64,000 nt of DNA. Origin: an uncultured Chthonomonas sp. (GTDB lineage Bacteria; Armatimonadota; Chthonomonadetes; Chthonomonadales; Chthonomonadaceae). The stretch spans positions 1 to 64,000 of the forward strand of contig CAIONQ010000144.1 of the NCBI GenBank assembly GCA_903859705.1. Reading direction: 5' to 3'. The notes beneath the pieces were generated by a model, which was not told the DNA's origin, searched no databases, and saw only the letters and a list, made by a program, of their open reading frames with translations. Of the stretch, positions 1 to 8,770 are shown one piece after another; the first letter of the stretch is position 1; each line of letters begins with the position of its first letter. Both the position numbers and the translations under genes were made by a program.

Positions 1-93
1 GTGGCCTAATTCTTCTGACTTTAAGCTATTGTGTGGCTTTGTTTGGGATTGCGAATTTGCTCTGGATACCTTCGCACCATGGCATCAGGTTAT

Positions 94-279
94 CTACGGT
101 CTTATCTTCCCATTTGAGGTTAGGCAGCATTTCAAAAAGGTGGCACGACTCAGATACCCACGAACCACGGATGGGCTGATCTGGCAGCTTTCGGCAATCT
201 CATAGGTGGATAAACCGGACACCCATCTCAAACGCAGAACCTCTCGAATAGTACGCACTGACAGTCTCCTTCTGGGCAT
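94..279 (-). pseudogene. istA: Truncated IS21-family transposase IstA (N-terminal fragment)
   Basis: Translation from the ATG at 279 begins MPRRRLSVRTIREVLRLRW, the characteristic opening of IS21 IstA proteins, followed by a helix-turn-helix (GLSTYEIAESCQISPSVVRG). IstA proteins are normally about 400-500 residues; here family resemblance ends near residue 46 (about position 142) and the frame closes at 94. The ATG is preceded by a strong AGGAGG at 285-290, which favours it over the GTG/ATG-like starts further upstream. With the catalytic DDE part missing the product cannot transpose. Confidence 0.7.
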
Positions 280-440
280 AGCGCCCTCCTTGCAGAGCCA
301 GCAATTCTGCACGGCTCAACGAGGAATAGCACAAGCCAAATCCAACTGTCTCTCACCACAATTCGAGACGCGCATTTTGAACCAGAAACGGTGCGCACTT
401 TCAAACAGAACCAGTGCGCTTTTTCAACCAGATTTTGCAC
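94..440 (-). mobile_element. IS21-like element remnant (left end)
   Basis: The stretch combines the first part of an IstA-type transposase with a run of three related ~22-bp repeats just outside it, the arrangement expected for the end of an IS21-family element read towards lower coordinates. The transposase similarity stops after about 46 residues and no istB is present, so only one end survives. The inner boundary near 94-142 is where IstA similarity is lost. The family assignment rests on the N-terminal protein sequence and the repeat arrangement, not on a matched terminal sequence. Confidence 0.6.
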
Positions 441-441
441 C
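374..441 (-). repeat. Three imperfect ~22-bp direct repeats at the IS end
   Basis: Three successive units start near 374, 398 and 420. Each has a TTT(T/C)-A-CAGA core followed by GTGCGC or a decayed form of it (GTGCGC at 391-396 and 414-419, TTGCACCC at 435-442). IS21-family elements carry such multiple internal repeats at their ends as transposase-binding sites. Orientation towards the istA fragment fits. Confidence 0.5.
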
Positions 442-687
442 CATTTGGCCTGATTGCTGTCAATAGCCGAAAACTATACCTCGCCGCCAAGTCCTCTGCC
501 GCGCCCTGGGGCCCATGCTCGCCCTGGGGCCCATGCTCGCCCGACGCGAGGAGGGATGAAGCTGTAGAGTAAGCAGCAAGGAGTCAAGGCGAGGTAACGA
601 CGGATAAAAAGCTGGTTCCACCCATTTGGCCTTATTGCTGACACGACGCACAAACCGTACCGTGCCGCCACGTCCTCTGCTGCGCCC
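438..687. repeat. Imperfect 69-bp direct repeat pair (438-506 and 619-687)
   Basis: The segments 438-506 and 619-687 align without gaps over 69 bp with about 14 mismatches (roughly 80% identity). Both begin CACCCATTTGGCCT and end GCGCCC. They lie directly beside the IS21-like remnant, one on each side of the short tandem duplication at 503-538. No gene is visible in either copy. Confidence 0.6.
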
Positions 688-1090
688 GAAGAATGAGGGA
701 TTCATAGGTAGAGCAGAGCGGCACGTAGTGTCGGAAAAGCTGCCGCCCGCGCCAAACCACTGCCAAACGGTACTTGGCCACATACGTCCCATCGGTCACA
801 TCGGTCCCAGGCTACTCAGCTTCACCCACCATCCGAAGGCGGCATCATGTTCCTCTCCACGCGAGGAACGAGCTAAGTGGAGAGGCAAGGAGAGGCCCAA
901 AAGTTACGAGTTAATAACACTTATCTACGCTAAATATCGCCTTAATGTCCGGTGTAGAGGCGGCGGCTTGTCCCCATGATGTCTCGACGACGTTCTCACC
1001 CACACCGGACATTCCGTCCTACTACCACCGTCAGGTAGCCGGCCATTCCTGACCGCATGGCATTCCGCAGGGCCTGTATCTTCTCTCACG
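441..1090. other. Gene-poor stretch with short repeats
   Basis: No reading frame here has a recognisable product or ribosome-binding site; the long open frames on both strands are GC-rich and look accidental. Besides the repeat pairs listed separately it holds a perfect 12-bp inverted repeat (AATGTCCGGTGT at 944-955 and its complement at 1002-1013) with a 46-base loop. It looks like a scar zone next to the broken insertion sequence. Confidence 0.5.
503..538. repeat. Perfect 18-bp tandem duplication
   Basis: The unit GCCCTGGGGCCCATGCTC occurs twice head to tail (503-520, 521-538) without mismatch, so it is probably recent replication slippage. It lies in non-coding sequence at the end of the first 69-bp repeat copy. 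Confidence 0.85.
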
Positions 1091-1657
1091 TCACTCGCCA
1101 TGCACGGATTTGAGTATGTAGATAGTTTTTGATTTTGCAGGTCTCTCAATCATATACGTAAGTTCCCGATTTGAGGTCAAGATAAGATCTTCAAGGCATC
1201 CATGGAAGCCGTAGTTATCCTTGCGGTACATAACACTACCATTCAGAGGGTAGGCAACCATGTAGCTTCCCCAGACATTGGTAACCAGCGCATCCACAGC
1301 CGAGGGAAAACCAATCCCCGTAAACTGTAACCCGAGCATTACTTCCCCGTTTTGGTTTTGGCTACACATCTCGTAATAGTTCATACCCTTTGGGCACACG
1401 GGCCTCACAATAAAAACACCATTGCGCCACGAGGTTTCAAACAGGCTCGTTGCCCCTGCCTTCGCGAGTATCTGCTTTGCCGCATCATCAACTTGTGAGT
1501 TTCTTAGATCAAGGGTAATAGGTTTATTGAGTTTATCGAGCCCTAAATAGATCGCGTCAACATCACTCTACTGGATCACGCGCCGGATTGCGTCAGGAAA
1601 CGGTACAGCTACACCTCCAGCCGCCCTGCGCACCCTGATACAGTGTAACCCGGTCGG
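1091..1657 (-). pseudogene. STN/secretin-like protein fragment with in-frame amber stop
   Basis: The minus-strand frame is open from 1657 to 1091 except for a TAG at 1568-1570. Reading through gives VPFPDAIRRVIQ-stop-SDVDAIYLGLDKL, then NKPITLDLRNSQVDDAAKQI. The LDLRN...DAAKQILAKAG pattern resembles the short beta-alpha STN/secretin N-terminal repeats of secretins and TonB-dependent receptors. The stop is one base from CAG (Gln). No start codon with a ribosome-binding site is visible upstream and the frame is closed again at 1658-1660, so the 5' end is also lost. It ends 59 codons short of nothing recognisable downstream. Resemblance is by pattern only; the family call is tentative, the disruption is seen directly. 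Confidence 0.5.
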
Positions 1658-1940
1658 TTACAAACTCGCAATCTCTGCCCGGCCTGCGTGCCACACCCAC
1701 TTTAAGCCCGGCGACTAAACTCGGTTACAAAGCGCGAAGTCGGACTGCGCCGACTGGGCGGCACCCGTGAGCGAAAACCGATAGGGCTGGAACGTTGCTC
1801 CATTCAGGCAACAGCCAAACACTTTATAGTTGCACCTGCACATATAGAAGGATACTAACCACACAGATGGGAATAAGACCGGGTGCGGGTGCCAACGTGG
1901 CCCGCCTGCTCGCCTCAGCTTGAACTGGATGATTAACAGA
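1658..1940. other. Intergenic region upstream of the first DUF4091 gene
   Basis: About 280 bases without a gene. It contains a 6-bp dyad GTAACC-N5-GGTTAC (1645-1661), whose right arm with its flank (CGGTTACAAA) recurs at 1722-1731, so it may be a decayed operator pair. A small hairpin (AGTCG...CGACT) lies near 1738-1757. TTGCAC at 830-835 of the second kilobase (1830-1835) with GATACT at 1851-1856 is a weak promoter candidate for the gene at 1941 (15-bp spacing). Confidence 0.35.
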
Positions 1941-4900
1941 ATGAACTCATATCGCGCAGCCGCCATTGCGGCGCTAATGCTTTTGCCCCTGCATGGGGCG
2001 CTTGCGGATGCTCCCAAAATCTCGCTTGCCTGGACCACCAGCGTGCACTCTATGATTGAAACCGCACCAACCGTTGCGGACCTGCTTGGCACGGGCACCA
2101 GCGAAGTAATAGCTGCGGCCCATGAAGAGCTGGTTGCGGTGGATGGCAGTGGCAAAGAGATGTGGCGATTCCGCACAAAGGCACGCTACATGACGTACCC
2201 GGCGGTGCTTGTGCGCCCCGGAAAGCCAGCATTAATCTATGCCGCCGATAACGGCGGATTGCTTTCCTGCGTGGATGGCAAGGGTGCCGAGGTATGGCAT
2301 GCAACGCTTAAGGCGGGTGCCAGTTGGAGTTCCGCAGTTGTATGCGATCTGCACCATGATGGCCAGTACGCGGTGCTTCAGGGTGATGAGAGCGGAACAC
2401 TTACAGCCTTCCGAGCGGAAGATGGCAAAGTACTCTGGAAAGCGCAGCTTAAGGGAGCGCTATGTAGCCCGGCCGTGGGAGATATGGATGCCGATGGCAA
2501 TCTTGAGATTGCGGTTACCACAAATGCCGGTGAGCTATCGCTGTTAGATGCTGGGGGGAATATCAAGTGGACCAGGGCATTCTCTGCCGCCTGCGATACC
2601 TGGCAAACATCCGCCCCTATCCTGCTTCAATCCTCTAAAGGGCCAAAAATCGCCGTGGGGGCCAGCGATGGACGCGTGAGCTGTTACTTGCCAGACGGCA
2701 AGCTCCAGTGGATGCATCGCACACACGGATACATCGCCTCCTCGCTAAGCGCCGGAGACATGGATGGTGACGGCAAAGCAGACATATTCGCCATCACCGG
2801 CACAGGCATGGTGTATCGTTTCGGTGAAGACGGTGATATCAGGTGGAAGCTGGATATGCAGGGCCGCACCATAGGCGCGGGTGCCCTGATAGATTTGGAT
2901 CATTCTGGCCACTTATCCTACATCCTGAGCACACAGTCTGGCCATATGCTTGCATTTGATAGCAATGCACATATTCTGTATGAGTATCAGTTTCCCGCCC
3001 GAACCATCAACATGACTCCTGCCTTCGCGCATTTGCAGCCCGGATCCAGCACTCTGGATATGGTTGTAACTGGCGGCGAAACCGGCAACGTGTACTGCTT
3101 CCACACCGATGCATCCGTAAATGGGCCCTGGCCAGCCTACCGTGGTGGCGCAACAAAAGCAGGGGCGTGGCTACCGAAATCCATCAAGCCTCGCGCTGCG
3201 GCACCCGCCATTACGGAAATTGAACAGCGCGCCACAGTTGTATCCGCAGTTCCGATGGCGGTATCTGGCGTAACACCTACCGGGCAGGTAGTTACAGGAT
3301 CCCCGGTGCGATTCAGCATCAACGCGCCCGCAGGCACCCCACTGCCAGTGAAACTGATTGCCATGTGCCAGCGGCCCGATGGCAGCCGACAGGACGCCAT
3401 GACCCCTGTTTACGGCCTGGATGGCGAACTTGAGCTGCCCGTAGAAGCACTCACCGCTGGTAAATACTGCCTTGAATGGTACGCGCAGGATGCATCCGGA
3501 AAACGCCTGAGCGAAGGCACAAGAACGATCACGGTCCGCCCATTTGAAGCCGACCGAGCGGTAACATCCGGCGCAATCCAGCGGGTAATGCAGGCAGAGA
3601 AACTATGCGAAAGTGTGCTGCCACTAACATCCTCAGCACTCACACACATACGTGAGGATCTTAGCAAACACGCTTCCGAAATCGAAATCCTGCGTGCAGA
3701 CGTGCCCGCTTCCGAAGCAAAGTTGTTTGCAGAAACCCCGGCCCTGATTAAGGAAGCAGAGCGCGCCCAGCGCCTTGCGATTGCCGCAGAGAGGGCAACC
3801 TCTGCTGGCCCCGGCACCAGCCTGATTGCCTTTGAAGCCAACACCTGGGAAAGCGGCGGAGTGGATGAGCTTGTGCCCACAAGCAATGGTGCGGGGCCTC
3901 TAAAACTCACGCGCCGCGTAGCGCAGGGCTGCACAGATGGCACATCCATCAAACTACTGAATATCACCAATCGCCCACTAACGGTTCAGGTATCCGTAGA
4001 GGCCAGTAAGAATGGCCCGGTATGCACGCTTTTGCATAGCCTGGCAACGCCCACCAAACAGGGCAGTATGGCGTATGATGCGCTGGTTAATGTGGACGAT
4101 TCTGGCACCATCACCATCCAACCTATGCAAACCGGCGAAGTTTGGCTGAGCACGCGCCTGCATAACTTGCAGGCAGGCAACTACTCCATCAAGGCGCACT
4201 TCGCTGCACTCAACGGGGCTGGCGTGCTGGATGGCCCAAGAAACTCCCTGGATGTTTCGCCCCCGGATACGGTTGCAGACATACAGTACACGGTGCTGCC
4301 GATCCAGCTGGCAAACTCCGGTGCCTTCCGCATGTGCTGCTGGGCAACATGCGGGCCAGCCGAAATTGCAGACTTGCTGGCGCATGGCAACAATGTGTTC
4401 ACGGTAATTGGCCCAACCCCGGTGTACAGCGCTGCTGGCGTGTTAACCGGTTTTGACTTTACAAAAATGGACCAGACGCTGGATGCCCTGCATGGGCAGG
4501 ATGTGATTGTGCTGGTGGAGGGGATACCCGCTTTAAAGCCGGCAGGCGGAACTGAGGCCTACCAGGCAGAGATTAAACTGTATACCGATGCGCTGAGAGC
4601 TCATATGAAAACGCAGGGGCTGGATACACAGCACTTTGCGTTGTACCCCTACGATGAACCCGGGGGAGCAGGCTGGACCGCCATCAATGGTTTGGCAGAT
4701 TTTGGCAGGGCCATTAAGGCAGCCGATCCGGCCATTCAGATCTACATCGATGGTGGTGGCGACCTGCCTATGTTCCAGAAAGTTGCGCCGTTCATAGACA
4801 TCTGGTGCCCACCAATTGGGCTGCCAGCCGATGGCTCGGCGGAGGCCGCGCTTATACGCGGCACCGGCAAAACCCTGTGGACCTATGAATGCGGCTACGG

Positions 4901-5369
4901 ATACACTTCGGCCATGGATGCCAACCTGAAAGTTACCAATAACTTCGCCGAGTACCGCACCGCAGCGCTGTTTGCCTTGCGCTGGGGAGCCACCGGCATC
5001 GGGTTCTGGAGTTACAACATTGGCCAAAACGCCTGGCAGCGTACCGCAACGGATTATCCGCTGGTGTACCCCGGTAGAACTGGCCCTATCACCAGTAGGC
5101 GGTGGGAAGCAGTGAGGCAGGGAATTGAAGAGGCACGCCTGCTTATGGCGGTTAAGGCAAGAGCTGCAGGGCCAGATGCTTCACCGGCCTTCAAGGCACG
5201 TGTTGCCGCTCTCACCGAGAAGGCGCTACCCGCACTGGTAGATCGTAGCCATCAGGAGGTTCTGGTTGGCCTGGGAAGATCTGCGTTCGGAAGGTCGCAG
5301 AACGAGCACAAGTACAATCTCTTTATGAAAGAGCTTCTGGATTGTGCTGAGGCTGCTACAGCAAAGTAG
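1941..5369 (+). CDS. Exported DUF4091 protein with N-terminal beta-propeller
   Basis: Predicted 1142-residue exported protein. An N-terminal signal peptide (MNSYRAAAIAALMLLPLHGA, cleavage after ALA) is followed by roughly 370 residues of PQQ/FG-GAP-like propeller repeats. Two repeats carry Ca-binding-like D-x-D-x-DG loops (GDMDADGNLEIAV, GDMDGDGKADIFA). A linker with beta-sandwich character follows. The C-terminal third matches DUF4091, a TIM-barrel-like glycan-associated domain, with YPYDEPGG, DIWCPPIG, LWTYECGYGY and WGATGIGFWSYN. The ATG at 1941 was chosen over 1920/1929 because it gives a normal signal peptide. Its neighbour on the other strand (5432-8770) has the same architecture. DUF4091 proteins are found among carbohydrate-active genes but their substrate is unknown. 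Confidence 0.8.
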   Translation: MNSYRAAAIAALMLLPLHGALADAPKISLAWTTSVHSMIETAPTVADLLGTGTSEVIAAAHEELVAVDGSGKEMWRFRTKARYMTYPAVLVRPGKPALIYAADNGGLLSCVDGKGAEVWHATLKAGASWSSAVVCDLHHDGQYAVLQGDESGTLTAFRAEDGKVLWKAQLKGALCSPAVGDMDADGNLEIAVTTNAGELSLLDAGGNIKWTRAFSAACDTWQTSAPILLQSSKGPKIAVGASDGRVSCYLPDGKLQWMHRTHGYIASSLSAGDMDGDGKADIFAITGTGMVYRFGEDGDIRWKLDMQGRTIGAGALIDLDHSGHLSYILSTQSGHMLAFDSNAHILYEYQFPARTINMTPAFAHLQPGSSTLDMVVTGGETGNVYCFHTDASVNGPWPAYRGGATKAGAWLPKSIKPRAAAPAITEIEQRATVVSAVPMAVSGVTPTGQVVTGSPVRFSINAPAGTPLPVKLIAMCQRPDGSRQDAMTPVYGLDGELELPVEALTAGKYCLEWYAQDASGKRLSEGTRTITVRPFEADRAVTSGAIQRVMQAEKLCESVLPLTSSALTHIREDLSKHASEIEILRADVPASEAKLFAETPALIKEAERAQRLAIAAERATSAGPGTSLIAFEANTWESGGVDELVPTSNGAGPLKLTRRVAQGCTDGTSIKLLNITNRPLTVQVSVEASKNGPVCTLLHSLATPTKQGSMAYDALVNVDDSGTITIQPMQTGEVWLSTRLHNLQAGNYSIKAHFAALNGAGVLDGPRNSLDVSPPDTVADIQYTVLPIQLANSGAFRMCCWATCGPAEIADLLAHGNNVFTVIGPTPVYSAAGVLTGFDFTKMDQTLDALHGQDVIVLVEGIPALKPAGGTEAYQAEIKLYTDALRAHMKTQGLDTQHFALYPYDEPGGAGWTAINGLADFGRAIKAADPAIQIYIDGGGDLPMFQKVAPFIDIWCPPIGLPADGSAEAALIRGTGKTLWTYECGYGYTSAMDANLKVTNNFAEYRTAALFALRWGATGIGFWSYNIGQNAWQRTATDYPLVYPGRTGPITSRRWEAVRQGIEEARLLMAVKARAAGPDASPAFKARVAALTEKALPALVDRSHQEVLVGLGRSAFGRSQNEHKYNLFMKELLDCAEAATAK

Positions 5370-5382
5370 ATACACACAAAAT

Positions 5383-5429
5383 AAAAGCCGCCGAGCACAG
5401 TTCTTCAACCGTGCCCGGCGGCTTTTTTT
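5383..5429. terminator. Bidirectional rho-independent terminator
   Basis: A 16-bp stem (5383-5398 with 5411-5426, a single mismatch that becomes G-U in minus-strand RNA) is followed by seven T on the plus side and preceded by an A-run. It sits between two convergent genes and can stop both. Confidence 0.85.
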
Positions 5430-5431
5430 AG

Positions 5432-8400
5432 TTATTTAAGTATTAACAGAGCATCTACGATCTTCTGTCGCCACTGCATCCACTGCCTGTAATCCGGGGC
5501 GAATGGTGCCGCCTGCCGGGTAATATCGGTGGCTGTATCCTGCCCTTCGGTTACACTATTTACTGCATCTGCAACCAGTTTCAGCGCAGCAGCACCCGAC
5601 TTGCCCCCCACACTCTCTCCCCGGGTTTTCAACATCCAGAGTAGCTCAAAATCCTGGATACCCTCCCTTGTGCCTTCAAAGCGGCGTGTATCCACGGGCC
5701 CATCCGGCGTCATGTAAACGGCACCATATTCGCCGCTTCGCTGTGGATCCTGCAGCCAATCGGACGCGCTGCTGTACACCCAGTAACCGCCACCCGTCAT
5801 CCCGTATCGGAATGAGGTCCAGGCCTGCATACGATAGAAGCCGAGTGGATCCAGGCTACGCTGATCGGCAGGCGCTTCATAGTGCCAGTACTCGCCATGG
5901 CTCTTGAACAGCTTCGAAAGCTCCTCTGGCTGAGTTTTCACCAGATGCATATCCGGGCACCAGATATCTACCTCGGTGGCGATGGGTGCCAGAACATCGG
6001 CATGTGCCCCACCGGCGGGGTTGCAGAAGATACGCATTTTGGGATCTGCAGCCTTAACGCGATGGATAGTGGATACGAAGTCGGCATAGGCTTTGTCTGC
6101 CCCACTCAGGGCCGGTTCATCCATTATGTACAGGGCGTAGTCTGCGTAGTCGCAGCCAAGGTCCTTCATGTGTGCGGAATACCAGTGTATGGCATTTACG
6201 AAGGCCAGGTCCTGTATCTGCTTGCTGATTGCAGCCCCGGCCGGAAATGTTACGCCCACTGTGCCATCTATCAGGAACTCTGCCCGGCCCTTAAGGCGCA
6301 TTATCATGGCATCATGCGCTGTGCTATCCCAGCTTTTGATAAGTCCAAGCTCATCTACCTGCACGCTACATGGCGGTGTATTGAACACATTGGTGCCGTG
6401 TTCCAGGGCATCAACGGTGGTTTTCTCTCGCACGGCAGGGTCTGCAATGGAGGCCAGGTACAGCCAGTTTACATGCCTGTAGGTCTGCTTTGCAGGCAAC
6501 GTTATGGGCAGAACTTTGATAGTCACCGGACAGGTTACTGGCGGCGCAGAAACAGCTGTATCTCCGAGCGCAATGTTAACCGTATGATCGCCTGCAGCCA
6601 TCCCCCGAGAGCAGAGAGTAAGCCATAGCTTGCCTGTTTCACCTGGCTGCAGCGTGATACTGCGGCCAGCATCCAACACTGGAAGCGGATCCTGTGTGGG
6701 TATGCCCGTTGCAGTCGGCACAATTGTTACGCACTCTCGCACCATCACGGCTCCGGCAGGCGTTGCTGTATCTTGCAGGACGCGTGCCGTTACCTTTGTG
6801 GGATTGGTGCTGAGATTTGTAACCGCAATGGCTTCGCTGCCGAAGGCGTTGCCCGGAAGTGTGGCAGCCACCCCGGGAGCGGTATGGGCCGAATCTCTAA
6901 GCAGCTCGTGTTCAGATTGGTTAGCCCAGGGGTTGGATAGCTGCCGAATTCGGAGCGATGGTACTGCCTGCAGTTTCAACTCCTGCATGGCAGCAATCTG
7001 TTCCAGGCAAGAAGCACTCTGCTCTACAGAACGCAGGCGGAGGGCATCGGCACTGTTACCTGCAGATTTTAAATCGGCGGCAAGTCTGCGGCCAAGCAAA
7101 TCCAGCAGATCTTTGCCGGGGCCACTCGCTCCTTCGGTGGTGGCTGAGATAAGCCTTTCCACATGCATTACACGCTCATGAGCCCGCTGTATGGCACCTT
7201 TGGTGTTTACCATAAACGGTATGCGGGCAATGTTGCCATCTGCATCGGCAAACACCACGCAACCTCGCTGCTCTCCCTTGCTGTTTAGCCACAGCTGCAT
7301 GCGCTGTATCGGCAGGGTGAGCGTTTTTTCTGTTGGGGCTGGCACAACTATTGCGTGGTTAAGCAGATCCGTTTCCAGGCTGAAACTGGCCCGAACTGGG
7401 TGTGCAATGGGGCAGTTAATGTGCTTACCGCCGGCATCCCGAAGAATTCCGGAGTCGTTGGCAACTGCGGGCGATGGTTGTGCAGCTGGTACCCGTATTT
7501 GCACGTAGCGTGGACCCGCAGAGCCGGTAGAGCCGGGCGAGGAAGGATCGTTTCGTAGTCCGCTCCAGACGATTCTGGCGGATGGGGCTTGCTTAATTTT
7601 GAAGCAGGAGATTTTGCCGCCCGTTATGGTGAGCAGCTTTACCTCTGCCTCACCCTTAAACCGCACCAGAACAGGGGCGCTGGCGCCGCCGCCGGGCAGT
7701 GGCAGGCTTTGCAGCAAGGCACCTCCCGAGCTGAGCACGTAGAGCGAACCACCAGTTGAGCCTTCCCCACGGACCTCAGAGAAGATGGTGGCTTCGCCAG
7801 TTCCGTTAAGATCCACAATGCCGGGTGTGAAGAATATGCCCTTGCCTTCGAGCTGGGTTTTCCAACGGAGATGCCCTGCCTTATCCAGGCAATACAGTCG
7901 CGTATGCTTATCTCCAAAGAGAATGGAAGGCTCCTCACCGCTTTTGAGGCTGGCATATGCCAGATTGTGGTAGCCCTGTGAAGCACAGGGCGCCTTCCAC
8001 AGCAGTTTGCCTGTTGCTGCATTTAATGCGCATAGGGCAGGTTCTCTATCCACGAATCCGCGCGGAATAAGTACCATCGGCTTTACGCCATTGATCAACA
8101 GAGGCAGCGACCTGCCGAAGCCACCCCCAATGTGGGTTGACCACAGCAGGTTACCCGCGGGGTCGATGCAATCAACATCGCCGGTTTCGGTACCAAAGAT
8201 GATGCCGACCAGCCCGGGCTTGACCTCCCCAACGGCTGGCGAACTCACCCTGTAATGGGATGCATTCACTTCCAGCCGCATAGCGCCGGTAGCATCGAAG
8301 GCTCTTACTGTGCCACGGCTATCCGAGAGTATCGCCTGCCTGGCTGCCGGTTCGCTGCCATACAGGGAAGCGGTTACTGGCACTCTAAAATCGCGGTATT

Positions 8401-8770
8401 TGCCAGTAAATGTACGCTTCCAAACACGGACCCCATCGAGGGAAAACCGGTAGATAGATCCCTGGCAATCAGCAGAAATAACACACAGGTTCCCATCCAT
8501 ATTTACTACCGTCGGAGGGCTATCGGTAGGCAGATCCATCCGAAATGTTGTGATGAGTTTGCCTGTGGGCGAGTACTTACCGATGGTGCCATCCGAGTGG
8601 GAGATAAGAAACTCTGTGCAGCCATTGTTGCCGCCAATGGGGATAGCCGTACAGACTGCCGGGCCAGAGTCGGCGGTCCATAAAGGTTCAGGTTGAACAA
8701 TCTGAGCGCGTGCAGGTGCTACGAGTGCAAGCAGAATTGAGGCAGCAAACGTAATATTAATTCGCTTCAC
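5432..8770 (-). CDS. Exported DUF4091 protein with N-terminal beta-propeller (paralogue)
   Basis: Predicted 1112-residue paralogue of the protein at 1941-5369. The N-terminus is a signal peptide (MKRINITFAASILLALVAPA, then RAQ). PQQ-like propeller repeats follow over about residues 30-400, then a proline/serine linker and a central helical segment. The C-terminal DUF4091 region shows YALYIMDEPALSG, VDIWCPDMHLV, HYEAPADQRS and YGMTGGGYWVYS, matching equivalent segments of the first protein. The GTG start at 8770 overlaps the TGA of the upstream gene (GTGA), indicating translational coupling. Probable secreted or cell-surface glycan-binding or glycan-cleaving protein; activity unknown. Confidence 0.8.
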   Translation of the reverse strand: MKRINITFAASILLALVAPARAQIVQPEPLWTADSGPAVCTAIPIGGNNGCTEFLISHSDGTIGKYSPTGKLITTFRMDLPTDSPPTVVNMDGNLCVISADCQGSIYRFSLDGVRVWKRTFTGKYRDFRVPVTASLYGSEPAARQAILSDSRGTVRAFDATGAMRLEVNASHYRVSSPAVGEVKPGLVGIIFGTETGDVDCIDPAGNLLWSTHIGGGFGRSLPLLINGVKPMVLIPRGFVDREPALCALNAATGKLLWKAPCASQGYHNLAYASLKSGEEPSILFGDKHTRLYCLDKAGHLRWKTQLEGKGIFFTPGIVDLNGTGEATIFSEVRGEGSTGGSLYVLSSGGALLQSLPLPGGGASAPVLVRFKGEAEVKLLTITGGKISCFKIKQAPSARIVWSGLRNDPSSPGSTGSAGPRYVQIRVPAAQPSPAVANDSGILRDAGGKHINCPIAHPVRASFSLETDLLNHAIVVPAPTEKTLTLPIQRMQLWLNSKGEQRGCVVFADADGNIARIPFMVNTKGAIQRAHERVMHVERLISATTEGASGPGKDLLDLLGRRLAADLKSAGNSADALRLRSVEQSASCLEQIAAMQELKLQAVPSLRIRQLSNPWANQSEHELLRDSAHTAPGVAATLPGNAFGSEAIAVTNLSTNPTKVTARVLQDTATPAGAVMVRECVTIVPTATGIPTQDPLPVLDAGRSITLQPGETGKLWLTLCSRGMAAGDHTVNIALGDTAVSAPPVTCPVTIKVLPITLPAKQTYRHVNWLYLASIADPAVREKTTVDALEHGTNVFNTPPCSVQVDELGLIKSWDSTAHDAMIMRLKGRAEFLIDGTVGVTFPAGAAISKQIQDLAFVNAIHWYSAHMKDLGCDYADYALYIMDEPALSGADKAYADFVSTIHRVKAADPKMRIFCNPAGGAHADVLAPIATEVDIWCPDMHLVKTQPEELSKLFKSHGEYWHYEAPADQRSLDPLGFYRMQAWTSFRYGMTGGGYWVYSSASDWLQDPQRSGEYGAVYMTPDGPVDTRRFEGTREGIQDFELLWMLKTRGESVGGKSGAAALKLVADAVNSVTEGQDTATDITRQAAPFAPDYRQWMQWRQKIVDALLILK

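Noticed and set aside
503-538. Start of a CRISPR array
   Set aside because: Only two directly adjoining copies with no spacers.
626-979. 117-codon open frame next to the IS remnant
   Set aside because: It spans the repeat copies and reads as low-complexity Arg/Pro-rich sequence without a ribosome-binding site.
5882-6628. Long open frame opposite the second DUF4091 gene
   Set aside because: It is a shadow of the well-supported minus-strand gene with a signal peptide and domain matches.
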